Shown one piece after another: positions 43,936-52,027 of a stretch of DNA of 64,000 nucleotides. The notes under the pieces were generated by a model. That model was not told the DNA's origin and made no database searches. It was given only the letters and a program-made list of their open reading frames with translations. Source of the stretch: Compostibacter hankyongensis (GTDB taxonomy: Bacteria > Bacteroidota > Bacteroidia > Chitinophagales > Chitinophagaceae); NCBI RefSeq assembly GCF_039541075.1, contig NZ_BAABFN010000005.1, positions 124,001 through 188,000 of the forward strand, given 5' to 3'. The translations under genes were made by a program, and so were the position numbers. Positions within the stretch are counted from its first letter, which is position 1. Each line of letters begins with the position of its first letter.

Positions 43936-45294
43936 TTATATCCGTGGCAGGTAAATGGTAAAGCAGGAGCCTTCGTTCAGCACGCTTTGTATTTCCATCC
44001 GTCCGTTAAGCAGTTCCAGGTATTTGCTGATAATATGAAGCCCCAGTCCCGTCCCCTGCACATGCGCCGCATTTCCGGCCCTGAAGAACCGGTCGGACAG
44101 GTGCTTCAGGTCTTCCCGTGAAATGCCGATGCCCTGGTCTTTTACGGCAACCGACAGCTCCTTTTCAGTAGCCCTGCACAGGATGCTGATGGTGGTACCT
44201 TCTCCCGAGAACTTGATGGCATTGGATACCAGGTTGATGAGGATGTTCTTGATAATTTCGGCATCGGTAGTTATCCCTACCCCGATATCAAATTCGAAGG
44301 TAATGTGCTGCCCCTCTTTCAGTAGCTGTTCCATGTCGGTCAGGATATTCCGGATCAGCTCCCCTATTTCTGCAGCGCTCAGTTCCTGCCGGGTACTTTG
44401 TATCCTGCCTTCTTCCAGCTTTCCCATGGACAGAAAATCATCCAGGATGCCTTTGAGGCCCAGCACAGAGCTTTTTATCCGCTGGATATGCTTCGTGCGC
44501 TGTCCGGCCGCATCCATGTCGTTGTATTTCTCCAGCAGAAATGCCGACGAAAGTATAGTGCTCAGGGGAGTGCGGAACTCATGCGAGGCCAGGGTCACAA
44601 ACCGGGACTTCAGCTCGCCGATATGCTTCTCGTTTTCCAGCGCCTCGCTCAGCTCCTCCCGTGATCTTTCCAGCTCCGCCATGGTTTCCCGGAGCATCTG
44701 GGTGCGGGCCTCTACTTTCTGTTCCAGCTGTACGTTCAGCTGCTTTATTTCTGCAGTTATCCTTTCCAGCGCTTTCTTTTGCTGCAGCACAACGGCTTCG
44801 CTCTCCTTGCGTACGGTGATGTCTATGACGAATGCGATGACGCGGATCTCGCCGTTGACCGTATAAGGGCTGAGGCTTACCTCTACGGGAAATGTCCTGC
44901 CGTCTTTCTTCAGCCCGAACAGGTCTCTCCCTTCTCCCATACGCCTGGGCTCAGGCTGCTGGTGGAAATGGCGCCGTTCGTTTATATGCGAGGAACGGTA
45001 CTCCCTGGGAATAAGCATTTCCACTTTTTCCCCGTACACTTCATCCGATGTGTAGCCGAACTGGGTTTCCGCATATTTGTTGAAATTGACGATGGTGCCT
45101 TTATGATCTGTGATGAGGATGCCTATGGTGGCATAGTTGAACACAGCGCCAAACTGCTGGAGGCTGTTTGCGTCATTCACTGCAGAATCTGTCATTTGAG
45201 GAGGCATCGCGGCTTTTTTATCATGAGCAGGGCGTCGGTCATACGGTCGGGGCGGCTGCGACAGTACAAAAGATGCCTGAGCTAATATAAACAA
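43936..45294 (-). CDS. PAS-domain sensor histidine kinase
   Basis: The protein has 452 residues from ATG 45294; a start at about 45207 (MPPQMTDSAV) is also possible. The PAS domain (about 45-160; GAVFNYATIGILITDHKGTIVNFN) is followed by a coiled coil (about 165-230). The HisKA box has His238 in LASHEFRTPLSTI, and the ATPase has NAIKFSGEG, DQGIGI and GTGLGLHI. It has no membrane segment, so it is a cytoplasmic sensor, perhaps of redox or oxygen via a PAS cofactor (not identifiable). It is 9 bp upstream of, and surely paired with, the receiver-CRP/FNR regulator. An FNR-type box lies just upstream. Confidence 0.92.
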   Translation of the reverse strand: MFILAQASFVLSQPPRPYDRRPAHDKKAAMPPQMTDSAVNDANSLQQFGAVFNYATIGILITDHKGTIVNFNKYAETQFGYTSDEVYGEKVEMLIPREYRSSHINERRHFHQQPEPRRMGEGRDLFGLKKDGRTFPVEVSLSPYTVNGEIRVIAFVIDITVRKESEAVVLQQKKALERITAEIKQLNVQLEQKVEARTQMLRETMAELERSREELSEALENEKHIGELKSRFVTLASHEFRTPLSTILSSAFLLEKYNDMDAAGQRTKHIQRIKSSVLGLKGILDDFLSMGKLEEGRIQSTRQELSAAEIGELIRNILTDMEQLLKEGQHITFEFDIGVGITTDAEIIKNILINLVSNAIKFSGEGTTISILCRATEKELSVAVKDQGIGISREDLKHLSDRFFRAGNAAHVQGTGLGLHIISKYLELLNGRMEIQSVLNEGSCFTIYLPRI

Positions 45295-45340
45295 AATTAA
45301 TCACAACAATAAAATTCGGGAGTATGGGATCGTCCTTATA

Positions 45341-45352
45341 TGATAAGGATCA
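45341..45352. promoter_or_regulatory. FNR-type box TGATAAGGATCA between kinase and HPF genes
   Basis: ATGAT-AAGG-ATCAT is the classical FNR-like arrangement in the divergent region between the sensor kinase (minus) and the HPF-like gene (plus). An overlapping 7-bp inverted repeat, TCCTTAT-ATG-ATAAGGA, lies at 45333-45349, so two proteins or dimer registers may compete here. Confidence 0.62.
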
Positions 45353-45494
45353 TGTCTGAAGGAGATGCAGGTCATGAATGCCCTGGGCATACGCGCTTAC
45401 CTTTGGGGAGACGCGGGTCCCGGGTATCCGAAGATGATCACAGACCGCCGGCGCCCTCCGGAAAAAGCTTCTTTAACTTGCCAAAGCCAAAAAC

Positions 45495-45809
45495 ATGCAG
45501 GAAAAAATCGGATTGTATTTCCAGCTGGAGATCGAAGATCCCAGGGCTTCTCTCTCCCTGGTAAAGCTGGCGCTGGACAGACTCTCACAGCTGAAGAAGG
45601 GAGATATGCAGGTGGAATATTTTGAGCTGCGGCTCCACCGGATTGCCGGCCGGCAAAAAGACAAGCAGGCCTATATCAAGCTGGACGGGGAGGGGCATAC
45701 CTACATTGACCTGGATACTTCCTCCAGATGGGATGATGCCTTTATGAATGCGTTCGACAGAATCCGGGACCGCTTCCGGTCTGAAGAAACAATGGCGGCG
45801 GGCGGATAA
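45495..45809 (+). CDS. Ribosome hibernation factor-like protein (HPF/RaiA type)
   Basis: The 104-residue protein resembles the HPF/RaiA (sigma-54 modulation) fold, although divergent. A strand-rich middle (VEYFELRLHRIAG ... KQAYIKLDGEGHTYIDLDT) is followed by a helix, WDDAFMNAFDRIRDRFRS, that corresponds to the second family helix (xxxAIDxxxxRLxRQ). HPF proteins bind the ribosomal decoding region and silence translation in starvation or low oxygen. The gene has an FNR-type box about 140 bp upstream and a TAATG overlap with the next small gene. The family assignment is tentative. Confidence 0.6.
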   Translation: MQEKIGLYFQLEIEDPRASLSLVKLALDRLSQLKKGDMQVEYFELRLHRIAGRQKDKQAYIKLDGEGHTYIDLDTSSRWDDAFMNAFDRIRDRFRSEETMAAGG

Positions 45810-46018
45810 TGATGAAAAATCCATATTTTGCGATAGATGGAAAAATACCCGTGCCGATAATGGATGTGCCAGAGACCATGGAGACCGCGGTGCTTGTGCC
45901 CTCCGGCTTAGTTACCTTTCTCCGTTTTTATTCCCCCGGCAGGCGCGGCGCCGTGCCTGCCGTCATTCCCTCCTTCCGGGTGTATAGCTGCAGTTTCCGG
46001 CGGCGCAGCCGAAATTAA
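45809..46018 (+). CDS. Small hypothetical protein coupled to the HPF-like gene
   Basis: The ATG overlaps the stop of the HPF-like gene (TAATG), the usual sign of translational coupling. The 69-residue product starts MMKNPYFAIDGKIPVPIMDV and has an Arg-rich end (FRRRSRN). Its last 56 bp overlap the convergent membrane-protein gene, so the C-terminal half may be non-native. No family is recognised. Confidence 0.4.
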   Translation: MMKNPYFAIDGKIPVPIMDVPETMETAVLVPSGLVTFLRFYSPGRRGAVPAVIPSFRVYSCSFRRRSRN

Positions 46019-46160
46019 ACAGCGCCATTGCAGCAAAATAGGCGCCCAGTATTGCGCCCAGCCACTGCCGCTCCAAAACGGCGTAGACCGCTATTCCGAC
46101 ACCTACCAGGAAATACAGCGATCTCCGTATATTCCAGCCGTATAATATCCGCTCTTTCAT
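45963..46160 (-). CDS. DUF2892/YgaP-like small membrane protein
   Basis: The 65-residue protein starts at ATG 46160 (MKERILYGWNIRRSLYFLVG) and has two membrane segments (LYFLVGVGIAVYAVL and LGAILGAYFAAMALFNFGCA). It ends in a Cys-containing tail, GCAAGNCSYTP. This is the pattern of DUF2892-like small inner-membrane proteins, often found beside redox and rhodanese genes. It is divergent from the D-lactate dehydrogenase gene, and the FNR-type box at 46267 lies between them. Confidence 0.72.
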   Translation of the reverse strand: MKERILYGWNIRRSLYFLVGVGIAVYAVLERQWLGAILGAYFAAMALFNFGCAAGNCSYTPGRRE

Positions 46161-46266
46161 GATTGTTGTTTTATCTGTGATGAATGCGCTATGCCTAAAC
46201 CATCCCTGACATTTGTTCCCGGGAATAGTACGCAGCAATAATAATACAAATTTAAGGGTTCCGCCC

Positions 46267-46278
46267 TGACGAATGTCA
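46267..46278. promoter_or_regulatory. FNR-type box TGACGAATGTCA upstream of ldhA
   Basis: The core TGAC-N4-GTCA sits in the longer palindrome CCTGACGAATGTCAGG (46265-46280), 89 bp upstream of the D-lactate dehydrogenase start and in the divergent region with the small membrane protein gene. Confidence 0.65.
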
Positions 46279-46366
46279 GGTCAGCCCCTGTTGCCGGTCA
46301 GGTAATATTTGTATCAACAACCGGATCTTTGAAGATGCAGTGACCGTTCAGTAAAACAATAAAATA

Positions 46367-47353
46367 ATGAAAGTCGTATTTTTCAATGCGTTCTCCTATG
46401 ACCGGTCTTGTTTTGACTGCGGATCGGGACATGAGTTTATCTTTGTCAGGGAAAGGTTGGACGAAGTAAGCGCCGGGAAGACCGCCGGCAGTGAAGCGGT
46501 GTGTGTGTCGCCGGATGACATTCTCAATGATGCGGTGCTGAAAAAATTGTCCGCCATGCAGGTAAAGCTTGTCATGGTCCGGTCTTCGGGTTTCGACAAT
46601 GTGGATTTTAAGGCGGCGGCGGAGTACGGGCTGACAGTCAAATGGCTGCCGGGATACTCGCCGCATGCCATAGCCGAGCATGCGGCGGCCCTGCTCCTGG
46701 CACTGAACAGAAAGGTTCATCTGGCATTTGAGCGGGTGAAGAAAGGTGATTTTTCCATAGAAGGGCTCCTGGGGTTTAATCTGTACGGGAAAACGGCCGG
46801 CATCATCGGCATGGGGAGAATAGGCTGTGTATTGTCCGAAATAATGAAAGGGTTCGGATGTACCGTACTGGCCCATGATGCGGAAAGGAAAACGGTCTCC
46901 GGCGGACCGGATGTAAGGTATGTCTCCTTACGGGAGCTGCTGGAGCAATCGGATATCATAAGCCTGCATTGCTCCCTTAACGGCTCTACAGATCGTATGA
47001 TCAACGAAGTTACCCTGAGGTCGGTAAAGACCGGCACTTTGCTGATCAATACAGCCCGTGGCAGGCTGGTAGATACCCGGGCCGTGCTGGAAGCGCTAAA
47101 GACCGGCCGGCTTGGCGGTTACGGTGCAGATGTATATGAACATGAAAACATGCTTTCCCATCATCCGTCCCAAACTTTGGACGAGATCGGGGATCCCCTG
47201 TTAAAGGAGCTCATCAATACGCCTGGTGTGCTGCTTACTCCCCACCAGGCATTTCTCACGAGGGAGTCCATGAATCAGCTCTCCCATACCATCATCAATG
47301 AGCTTACATTTTATGAGGGAGTTCACCGCGGAACGGGCAGGCTCATTATATAA
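46367..47353 (+). CDS. ldhA: D-lactate dehydrogenase (2-hydroxyacid dehydrogenase family)
   Basis: The 328-residue protein has the D-LDH layout. The catalytic domain contains VKLVMVRSSGFDNVDFKAA. The Rossmann signature is GKTAGIIGMGRIGCVLSEI, followed by DIISLHCSLNGSTDRMIN and LLINTARGRLVDTRAV (Arg). The Glu and His are in YEHEN and LLTPHQAFLTRES. It reduces pyruvate to D-lactate with NADH, a fermentative sink when respiration is limited. This fits the FNR-type box in its promoter and the neighbouring respiratory genes. It converges with the cytochrome c gene. Confidence 0.9.
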   Translation: MKVVFFNAFSYDRSCFDCGSGHEFIFVRERLDEVSAGKTAGSEAVCVSPDDILNDAVLKKLSAMQVKLVMVRSSGFDNVDFKAAAEYGLTVKWLPGYSPHAIAEHAAALLLALNRKVHLAFERVKKGDFSIEGLLGFNLYGKTAGIIGMGRIGCVLSEIMKGFGCTVLAHDAERKTVSGGPDVRYVSLRELLEQSDIISLHCSLNGSTDRMINEVTLRSVKTGTLLINTARGRLVDTRAVLEALKTGRLGGYGADVYEHENMLSHHPSQTLDEIGDPLLKELINTPGVLLTPHQAFLTRESMNQLSHTIINELTFYEGVHRGTGRLII

Positions 47354-47355
47354 GA

Positions 47356-47895
47356 CTATTCCCTACCTGATCCCTTTTTCTGAAGATCGCTTGCTTTCAC
47401 GGCCATCAGCAGTACCATGATCAGTACCGGTATCATAAAAAGATAGACCAGAAAGGCAGGATCAGTAAAAGACAAAGGAAGATAGCCGGGCCGCGCCACT
47501 GCAGGCCTGGCAAAGGGAGCCTGGTCTGCTCCCTTATCTGCTGCAGCAGATCTGATATAGCTCAGAATGCCCCTGACCTGGTCGTCGCTCAGGTCCGGAT
47601 GGTCCGGCATCACCAGCTGGAACTGGTTGAATAAGGTAACTGCTTCCTTGTTTCCGCTTTTTACCATTCCCTGCGACGATTTCACGAACTGTATGATCCA
47701 GGCTTCGGAATGCCTTTGTTCCACACCGGCAAGGGCCGGACCAATAAGCTGCCTGTTGACGCTGTGACAGGAGGCACATCGGGCCTGGAACAGGGCTTTC
47801 CCTTCATCAGCCGAAGGATCGCCGGCCCGCGTAAGTCCTGCCGTAAAGGTCAGTAAGAGGGCTATTGCCGCCACCGAGATTTTCTTGTTTATCAT
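47356..47895 (-). CDS. Membrane-anchored monoheme cytochrome c
   Basis: The 179-residue protein has a signal peptide, one heme c motif (Cys40-x2-Cys43-His44 in CASCHS) with a likely axial Met96 (QLVMPDHP), and a C-terminal membrane anchor (FLVYLFMIPVLIMVLLMAV). It is encoded last in the minus-strand oxidase group (subunit IIa, II, I, SCO, cytochrome c). It may carry electrons to the ba3-type oxidase. The signal peptide and CxxCH place it in the periplasm. Confidence 0.9.
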   Translation of the reverse strand: MINKKISVAAIALLLTFTAGLTRAGDPSADEGKALFQARCASCHSVNRQLIGPALAGVEQRHSEAWIIQFVKSSQGMVKSGNKEAVTLFNQFQLVMPDHPDLSDDQVRGILSYIRSAAADKGADQAPFARPAVARPGYLPLSFTDPAFLVYLFMIPVLIMVLLMAVKASDLQKKGSGRE

Positions 47896-47964
47896 CTGTA
47901 ACTGCGTTTTAAATATATTGTGATAGGCTCCGGTATTTTCGTTTCCCCTGCTGTGGGGAATGCA

Positions 47965-48612
47965 TCAGTTGTGCCCGTTCTCGGCCTCTAACTTTTGTAT
48001 GTCTGAGATCAGCTGATCCATTTCTCCAGGCACTATGCCGCTGTAGTAGCCGCGGATATTCCCGTGTGCATCCATCAGTACCACCTTATCGCTGTGTATG
48101 AAATCATAGGCTCCTCCGTCTCCTTCCGCGGCATCTACCCGGAATCCGGTTCTTGCCAACCGGTATATCTTTCTTTTTTCTCCCGTGATCAGCTCCCATT
48201 GCGGGGTACGGGCTCCCAGATGCTTCGCATAGCCTGCCAGCCTGGCTTGGTCATCATATTCCGGATCTACGGTGAATGAGAGGAAATGAACTTCAGGGTC
48301 CTGCCTGTAAGCCTCAGCCGCCTTACCCAGTCCCGCCATCATCCTGGGACAGATGCTTATGCAACGGCTGAAGAAGAAATTCACGACCAGTATTTTCCCG
48401 GGAAAGGATCTGAGGGATACGCTGCGGCCCAGCTGGTCGGTAAACCGGTAATTGCTCACCAGTGACGTGTCGCCGCCGTTGTCCCATCCTTCCGGCCGGC
48501 TGAATGTGCTGAGCGGCTCCCGGCGGTGCACAAGATAATATGCCGCCACTGGAGTAACCAGCACGATCAGCAGCCACAGTATAACGGTACGTTTTCTTAA
48601 TCCGGTTCTCAT
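47965..48612 (-). CDS. SCO1/SenC-family copper chaperone
   Basis: The protein has a single N-terminal membrane anchor (TVILWLLIVLVTPVAAYYLV) and a thioredoxin-like domain with the copper-binding CxxxCP motif at Cys84/Cys88 (SRCISICPRM) and the distal His173 (DFIHSDKVVLMD). SCO proteins deliver copper to the CuA site of cytochrome oxidase subunit II. It is encoded 15 bp after oxidase subunit I in the same direction. Confidence 0.93.
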   Translation of the reverse strand: MRTGLRKRTVILWLLIVLVTPVAAYYLVHRREPLSTFSRPEGWDNGGDTSLVSNYRFTDQLGRSVSLRSFPGKILVVNFFFSRCISICPRMMAGLGKAAEAYRQDPEVHFLSFTVDPEYDDQARLAGYAKHLGARTPQWELITGEKRKIYRLARTGFRVDAAEGDGGAYDFIHSDKVVLMDAHGNIRGYYSGIVPGEMDQLISDIQKLEAENGHN

Positions 48613-48627
48613 TGCGTTTATCGTTTT

Positions 48628-50298
48628 TCAGCGGCCGGGAAGCGGGTTGCCCGGTAAATGCGGCGGGGCCCCGGGGCCGGTGTAGCGGATAACATCCATC
48701 AAAGCCGGTATATAGGCCACGGCGATAATAAACAGCATGACCACTAACCAGGGCCGGAATGAATTCAGCAGGGGAACCAGCGGCTCGTCGTGATAAGCCC
48801 GGGATTCCGGGAAGGTAAGCCCCGCAACGGTCCTCCGCCTGTTGAAAAAGGTTCCGAAGAATACGATGAAGTACAGTACAGATGCCACGAACATCAGGAT
48901 GCCGCCGGCAGCTGCGAGCGTGGTGCTCGGCACCCATTGCGGGTGGAACAGGCTGCTTTTCGGATTCAGGTAGGTAAGTCCCATGTTGGTACGCCGGGGC
49001 TCGCCCATAAGGCCGCCCCACATCAGCCCGGTGGAAAAAATGAGCACGCCGATCATCCACAGGTAAGGCACGATGGTATTTATTGCGGGCAGGAATACCT
49101 TTTTCCCTTTCAGCACCGATATCAGATGAAGGCTCATGCTGAGAATAGCCAGAAATACGGGACCGGCTACCGTCATATGAAAGTGGCCCGGCAGCCAGGC
49201 GGTATTGTGCACGACGCCGTTCAGCGAATAAGAGGCATTCACGATGCCGGTCAGTCCCCCGGGGATAAAGAGGATGAGCCCGCAGATCATGTACCCGAAA
49301 AGATAACGGTCTTTGTCAAAGAAGGGCAGCTTCCCTATCCATCCGAATAACCCGCTACCGCCTCTTTTTCGGCCGGCATATTCGAGCGAGGCCGACAGCG
49401 TGAAGGCGGTCAGGAAGCTGGGCACCGCTACGCCGAAGGTAAGCAGCGACTGGGTAAGCTTGGAGCTTCCCCCTATGCCCGGGTCGCTGAACTGGTGGTG
49501 TACCCCCACCGGCACGGAGAACAGCAGGAAGATGAAAAACGCGATCCGCCCCACCATATCAGAGTACAGCTTCCCCCCTGCCAGTGCGGGAAGCATGGTA
49601 TAGAACATGACATAAGCCGGCAGCAGCCAGAAATATACCAGGGCATGGCCGAAGAACCAGAACAGGGTCCTGGACAGGGTCACGTTTACCGTGGGCGCCC
49701 ATCCCAGCGCCCAGGGGAGCAGCAATACCAGCACTTCGTAAGCAACTGCCAGCGTGCAGACAAACCAGATGATGAAGTTGACAAGCGTGCCCAGCACGGC
49801 GAGCGGGATCTTCCGTCCGGGATTTTCCCGCTTCCATTTTTTGTACAGGTAGAGCCAGTCGAATAAGGGGATCCAGGAGCCTGCGATCAGCAGCGCCGTG
49901 CCCAGATAAAAGAGCGGATGTGCCTTCAGCGGCGGATAAAAGGTGTACAGGACGGAAGCTTTCCCGGACAGCATAGCCCAGGCAGCCATCAGCGTGCCGC
50001 CGGTCATCATCGCCAGGGATGTCCATCCGGCCCTGCGGCCCGGCTCCTTTTTGAGAAAGAAAGCCATGGTGGCATGCCCGAAAGCCACGGCAAAGAAGGT
50101 GGTCAGCACAATGGCGTTGATGACCCCGTGCAGGGTCAGCCCCTGGTAATAGTCCAGCCTGGCGGTGGATGCCCGATGGATCATGCCCGCGCGGTAAAGT
50201 GTCTGCATCAGACCGTGGTATATGCCGATGACAAGCAGCGTTACGGGAACGAGAAGCTCGATGAGAATAATGCTTTTCAGGGAACGGCTTATCTGCAT
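48628..50298 (-). CDS. Cytochrome c oxidase subunit I, B-family (ba3-type)
   Basis: The 556-residue protein has about 13 membrane segments. Key heme-copper motifs are LDYYQGLTLHGVINAIVLTT (low-spin heme His), FWFFGHALVYFWLLPAY (CuB His with the Tyr region), GVHHQF (CuB His pair) and NTAWLPGHFHMTVAGPV (heme His pair). The GH(A)xVYFWLLPAY and SVPVGVHHQFxDPGIG sequences match the B-family ba3 enzymes rather than caa3 or cbb3. It reduces oxygen to water at high affinity, with proton pumping. It is encoded with subunits II and IIa, a SCO chaperone and a cytochrome c. Confidence 0.92.
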   Translation of the reverse strand: MQISRSLKSIILIELLVPVTLLVIGIYHGLMQTLYRAGMIHRASTARLDYYQGLTLHGVINAIVLTTFFAVAFGHATMAFFLKKEPGRRAGWTSLAMMTGGTLMAAWAMLSGKASVLYTFYPPLKAHPLFYLGTALLIAGSWIPLFDWLYLYKKWKRENPGRKIPLAVLGTLVNFIIWFVCTLAVAYEVLVLLLPWALGWAPTVNVTLSRTLFWFFGHALVYFWLLPAYVMFYTMLPALAGGKLYSDMVGRIAFFIFLLFSVPVGVHHQFSDPGIGGSSKLTQSLLTFGVAVPSFLTAFTLSASLEYAGRKRGGSGLFGWIGKLPFFDKDRYLFGYMICGLILFIPGGLTGIVNASYSLNGVVHNTAWLPGHFHMTVAGPVFLAILSMSLHLISVLKGKKVFLPAINTIVPYLWMIGVLIFSTGLMWGGLMGEPRRTNMGLTYLNPKSSLFHPQWVPSTTLAAAGGILMFVASVLYFIVFFGTFFNRRRTVAGLTFPESRAYHDEPLVPLLNSFRPWLVVMLFIIAVAYIPALMDVIRYTGPGAPPHLPGNPLPGR

Positions 50299-50309
50299 TT
50301 CAAAAAATT

Positions 50310-50768
50310 TTATGGCTGGGGATGTAAGAAATTGACAATGACTTCTGCCTGCATGGCCTGGTGCCCCGTGCCACAGTATTCATGACAGGTGATCTTGTAA
50401 ACGCCCGGTTGTTCAAACCGGACGGTAGTCTTGGTGATGCTGCCGTATTCGGCCATCATGTTCACATCCTTTTCCGCGATGTAGAACCCATGGACCACAT
50501 CCAGGGAGGTGACATAAAAGTCTACCCGGCTCCCCGCCGGTATGTAGATCTCCGCGGGCTCAAAGGCCCACATCCGGGCCACCGAAAAGACCTGATAGGT
50601 GCTGTCGTCAATCTTGTTTATCCGGGGACGCGTATAGCTTTTATCAAAAGGCACGCATTCCGGCACGTCGCTCTTCCGGTGCCCCATGGCATAGAGAATG
50701 CAGAATATGAATACCATGATCGCGATCCCGGTAAGCACAAGCACCTTTGTTTCGAATTTGTCGATCAT
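50310..50768 (-). CDS. Cytochrome c oxidase subunit II, ba3-type with CuA site
   Basis: The 152-residue protein has a single N-terminal membrane helix (VLVLTGIAIMVFIFCILYA) and a cupredoxin domain with all CuA ligands: His93 (VVHGFYI), Cys128, Cys132, His136 and Met139 in CHEYCGTGHQAM. One helix and a short soluble domain are typical of ba3-type subunit II, where caa3 types have two helices. It is 11 bp upstream of subunit I and 10 bp downstream of the tiny subunit IIa gene. Confidence 0.94.
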   Translation of the reverse strand: MIDKFETKVLVLTGIAIMVFIFCILYAMGHRKSDVPECVPFDKSYTRPRINKIDDSTYQVFSVARMWAFEPAEIYIPAGSRVDFYVTSLDVVHGFYIAEKDVNMMAEYGSITKTTVRFEQPGVYKITCHEYCGTGHQAMQAEVIVNFLHPQP

Positions 50769-50778
50769 AGCGGCCGTT

Positions 50779-50904
50779 TTATATCCTGTTCAGCATAATA
50801 ATATAGATGAAGAACCATATAGCGATACCCAGCAGCAGCAACAGGACGAAAAACGCCATACTACCTTTGGGAACGAATTTTTCTTCCCGATCCTTTCCGG
50901 ACAT
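50779..50904 (-). CDS. Small ba3 oxidase subunit IIa-like protein, 41 aa
   Basis: The minus strand from ATG 50902-50904 encodes MSGKDREEKFVPKGSMAFFV followed by one hydrophobic helix (LLLLLGIAIWFFIYIIML) and NRI. It has 41 residues. A one-helix peptide encoded directly before subunit II is the hallmark of ba3 oxidases (subunit IIa, 34 residues in Thermus, supplies the helix missing from subunit II). It is easily overlooked because of its size. Confidence 0.78.
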   Translation of the reverse strand: MSGKDREEKFVPKGSMAFFVLLLLLGIAIWFFIYIIMLNRI

Positions 50905-50937
50905 GGTCAAGCAGTTTAATAGTTCAGATATGACGGA

Positions 50938-51153
50938 TCAATCTTTTTTTCCCGTCCTGCAATTTACGCACCTGCCGCAGGGGATCCTGCAAGACTCAGG
51001 GAGGCGCTCCTTGTCCCGGCTGCCGCGGGCCTCCTCCGTTTTTTCCTCATCCGCCTCAGGCGGAGCGGGGTTGTCTGCGGGCCGGATATCTTTTCCCGGA
51101 ATAATATGATGTCTTCCCGCGGGGGACGCTCCTTCCTGATGTTTGGCGGGCAT
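50938..51153 (-). CDS. Possible small CxxC protein at the head of the oxidase group
   Basis: The 71-residue frame reads MPAKHQEGASPAGRHHIIPG and so on, with an acidic middle and a C-terminal CRIPCGRCVNCRTGKKD that contains two CxxC spacings. It lies 33 bp upstream of subunit IIa and downstream of two FNR-type boxes, where a real first gene would be expected. Composition is biased and there is no known family, so it may be chance coding. Confidence 0.32.
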   Translation of the reverse strand: MPAKHQEGASPAGRHHIIPGKDIRPADNPAPPEADEEKTEEARGSRDKERLPESCRIPCGRCVNCRTGKKD

Positions 51154-51203
51154 TGCTGATTATTTGACGGTTCAAAAATATAATCCGTACCCTCCTGTGC
51201 TGT

Positions 51204-51237
51204 TGATTCCGGTCAGACAGGAATATGATTATGGTCA
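51204..51237. promoter_or_regulatory. Two FNR-type boxes upstream of the oxidase operon
   Basis: TGATTCCGGTCA (51204-51215) and TGATTATGGTCA (51226-51237) are two copies of TGAT-N4-GTCA spaced 22 bp, two helical turns. They lie upstream of the minus-strand oxidase group and downstream of YceI. 51238-51407 holds no coding sequence I can support. Confidence 0.65.
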
Positions 51238-51407
51238 TCAGAAAGCCGTTCTGTTCCGGGGGAGCTTTTCGGGCATATCCAAAACCCTACCGAGGCTTCC
51301 GTCATAACGCCGTGGAGCCTGCCATCGGACGAGATGTCTGCGGAAGAAAAATGGATGTACTACACATACCTTTAGCCCGTTAAAGGGACGGTGCTTATGA
51401 ACTGAGT

Positions 51408-52025
51408 TTAATAATAATCGTTCGCTATGAAAAGACCCCTGAATTGGATGGTGATATCTTCTGTTACTTTCAGCATCCCGAACAATGCAGCGGGTGGATC
51501 GATCCCGTAGTCGAGCATGTTGATCTGGCATGAACCTTCGGCAACTATCCTGCGGCGGCCGGTTGTGAACAGCTTGACCCGGATTTGGACCGGTCTGGTC
51601 ACCCCGGCTATACTGAGATTTCCAGATGCAGTAACCGCATAACCGTTGGCATAAGCCAGAACCGATCTCAGGGGCGTGGTAAGCGCGAACTCGATAACGG
51701 GATATTTTTCTGATTTTAGCGCCTTATGGGTCTTTTCGTCCATAACCGACCCTTTCTTACTTTTGATTGATTGTACAACCATGACCAGGCTGGAGGCATT
51801 CAGATCGAAGCTTCCGTCATTATTCCAACTTATACTCGCTCCTCCGGAGGCTTTCTGTACTGATTCTGTCCAATCACGTATATTTGAGCTTCCATGGATC
51901 TTGATGACATGGTCTTCAAAAAGCGAATAATTATATTGTCCGCAGGCGCAATACCCGCTCAACAGAAAGACCGCCCCTATCATATTGGTAACGATGTTCA
52001 TCATTTTATTTTTTAATAGTGACAA
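51408..52025 (-). CDS. YceI-family exported lipid-binding protein
   Basis: The 205-residue protein has a signal peptide and the YceI beta-barrel pattern: HVIKIHGSSNIRDWTESVQKA, DLNASSLVMVVQSIKSKKGSVMDEKTHKALKSEKYPVIEF and GNLSIAGVTRPVQIRVKLF. YceI proteins bind isoprenoid lipids in the periplasm and are common beside cytochrome and redox genes. Its start is 2 bp from the end of the upstream gene, so the two are translationally linked. Confidence 0.9.
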   Translation of the reverse strand: MSLLKNKMMNIVTNMIGAVFLLSGYCACGQYNYSLFEDHVIKIHGSSNIRDWTESVQKASGGASISWNNDGSFDLNASSLVMVVQSIKSKKGSVMDEKTHKALKSEKYPVIEFALTTPLRSVLAYANGYAVTASGNLSIAGVTRPVQIRVKLFTTGRRRIVAEGSCQINMLDYGIDPPAALFGMLKVTEDITIQFRGLFIANDYY

Positions 52026-52027
52026 CC

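Noticed and set aside
48323..49060. Reading frame of 245 codons on the minus strand
   Set aside because: It overlaps the SCO and oxidase subunit I genes out of frame and has biased His/Arg/Pro composition.
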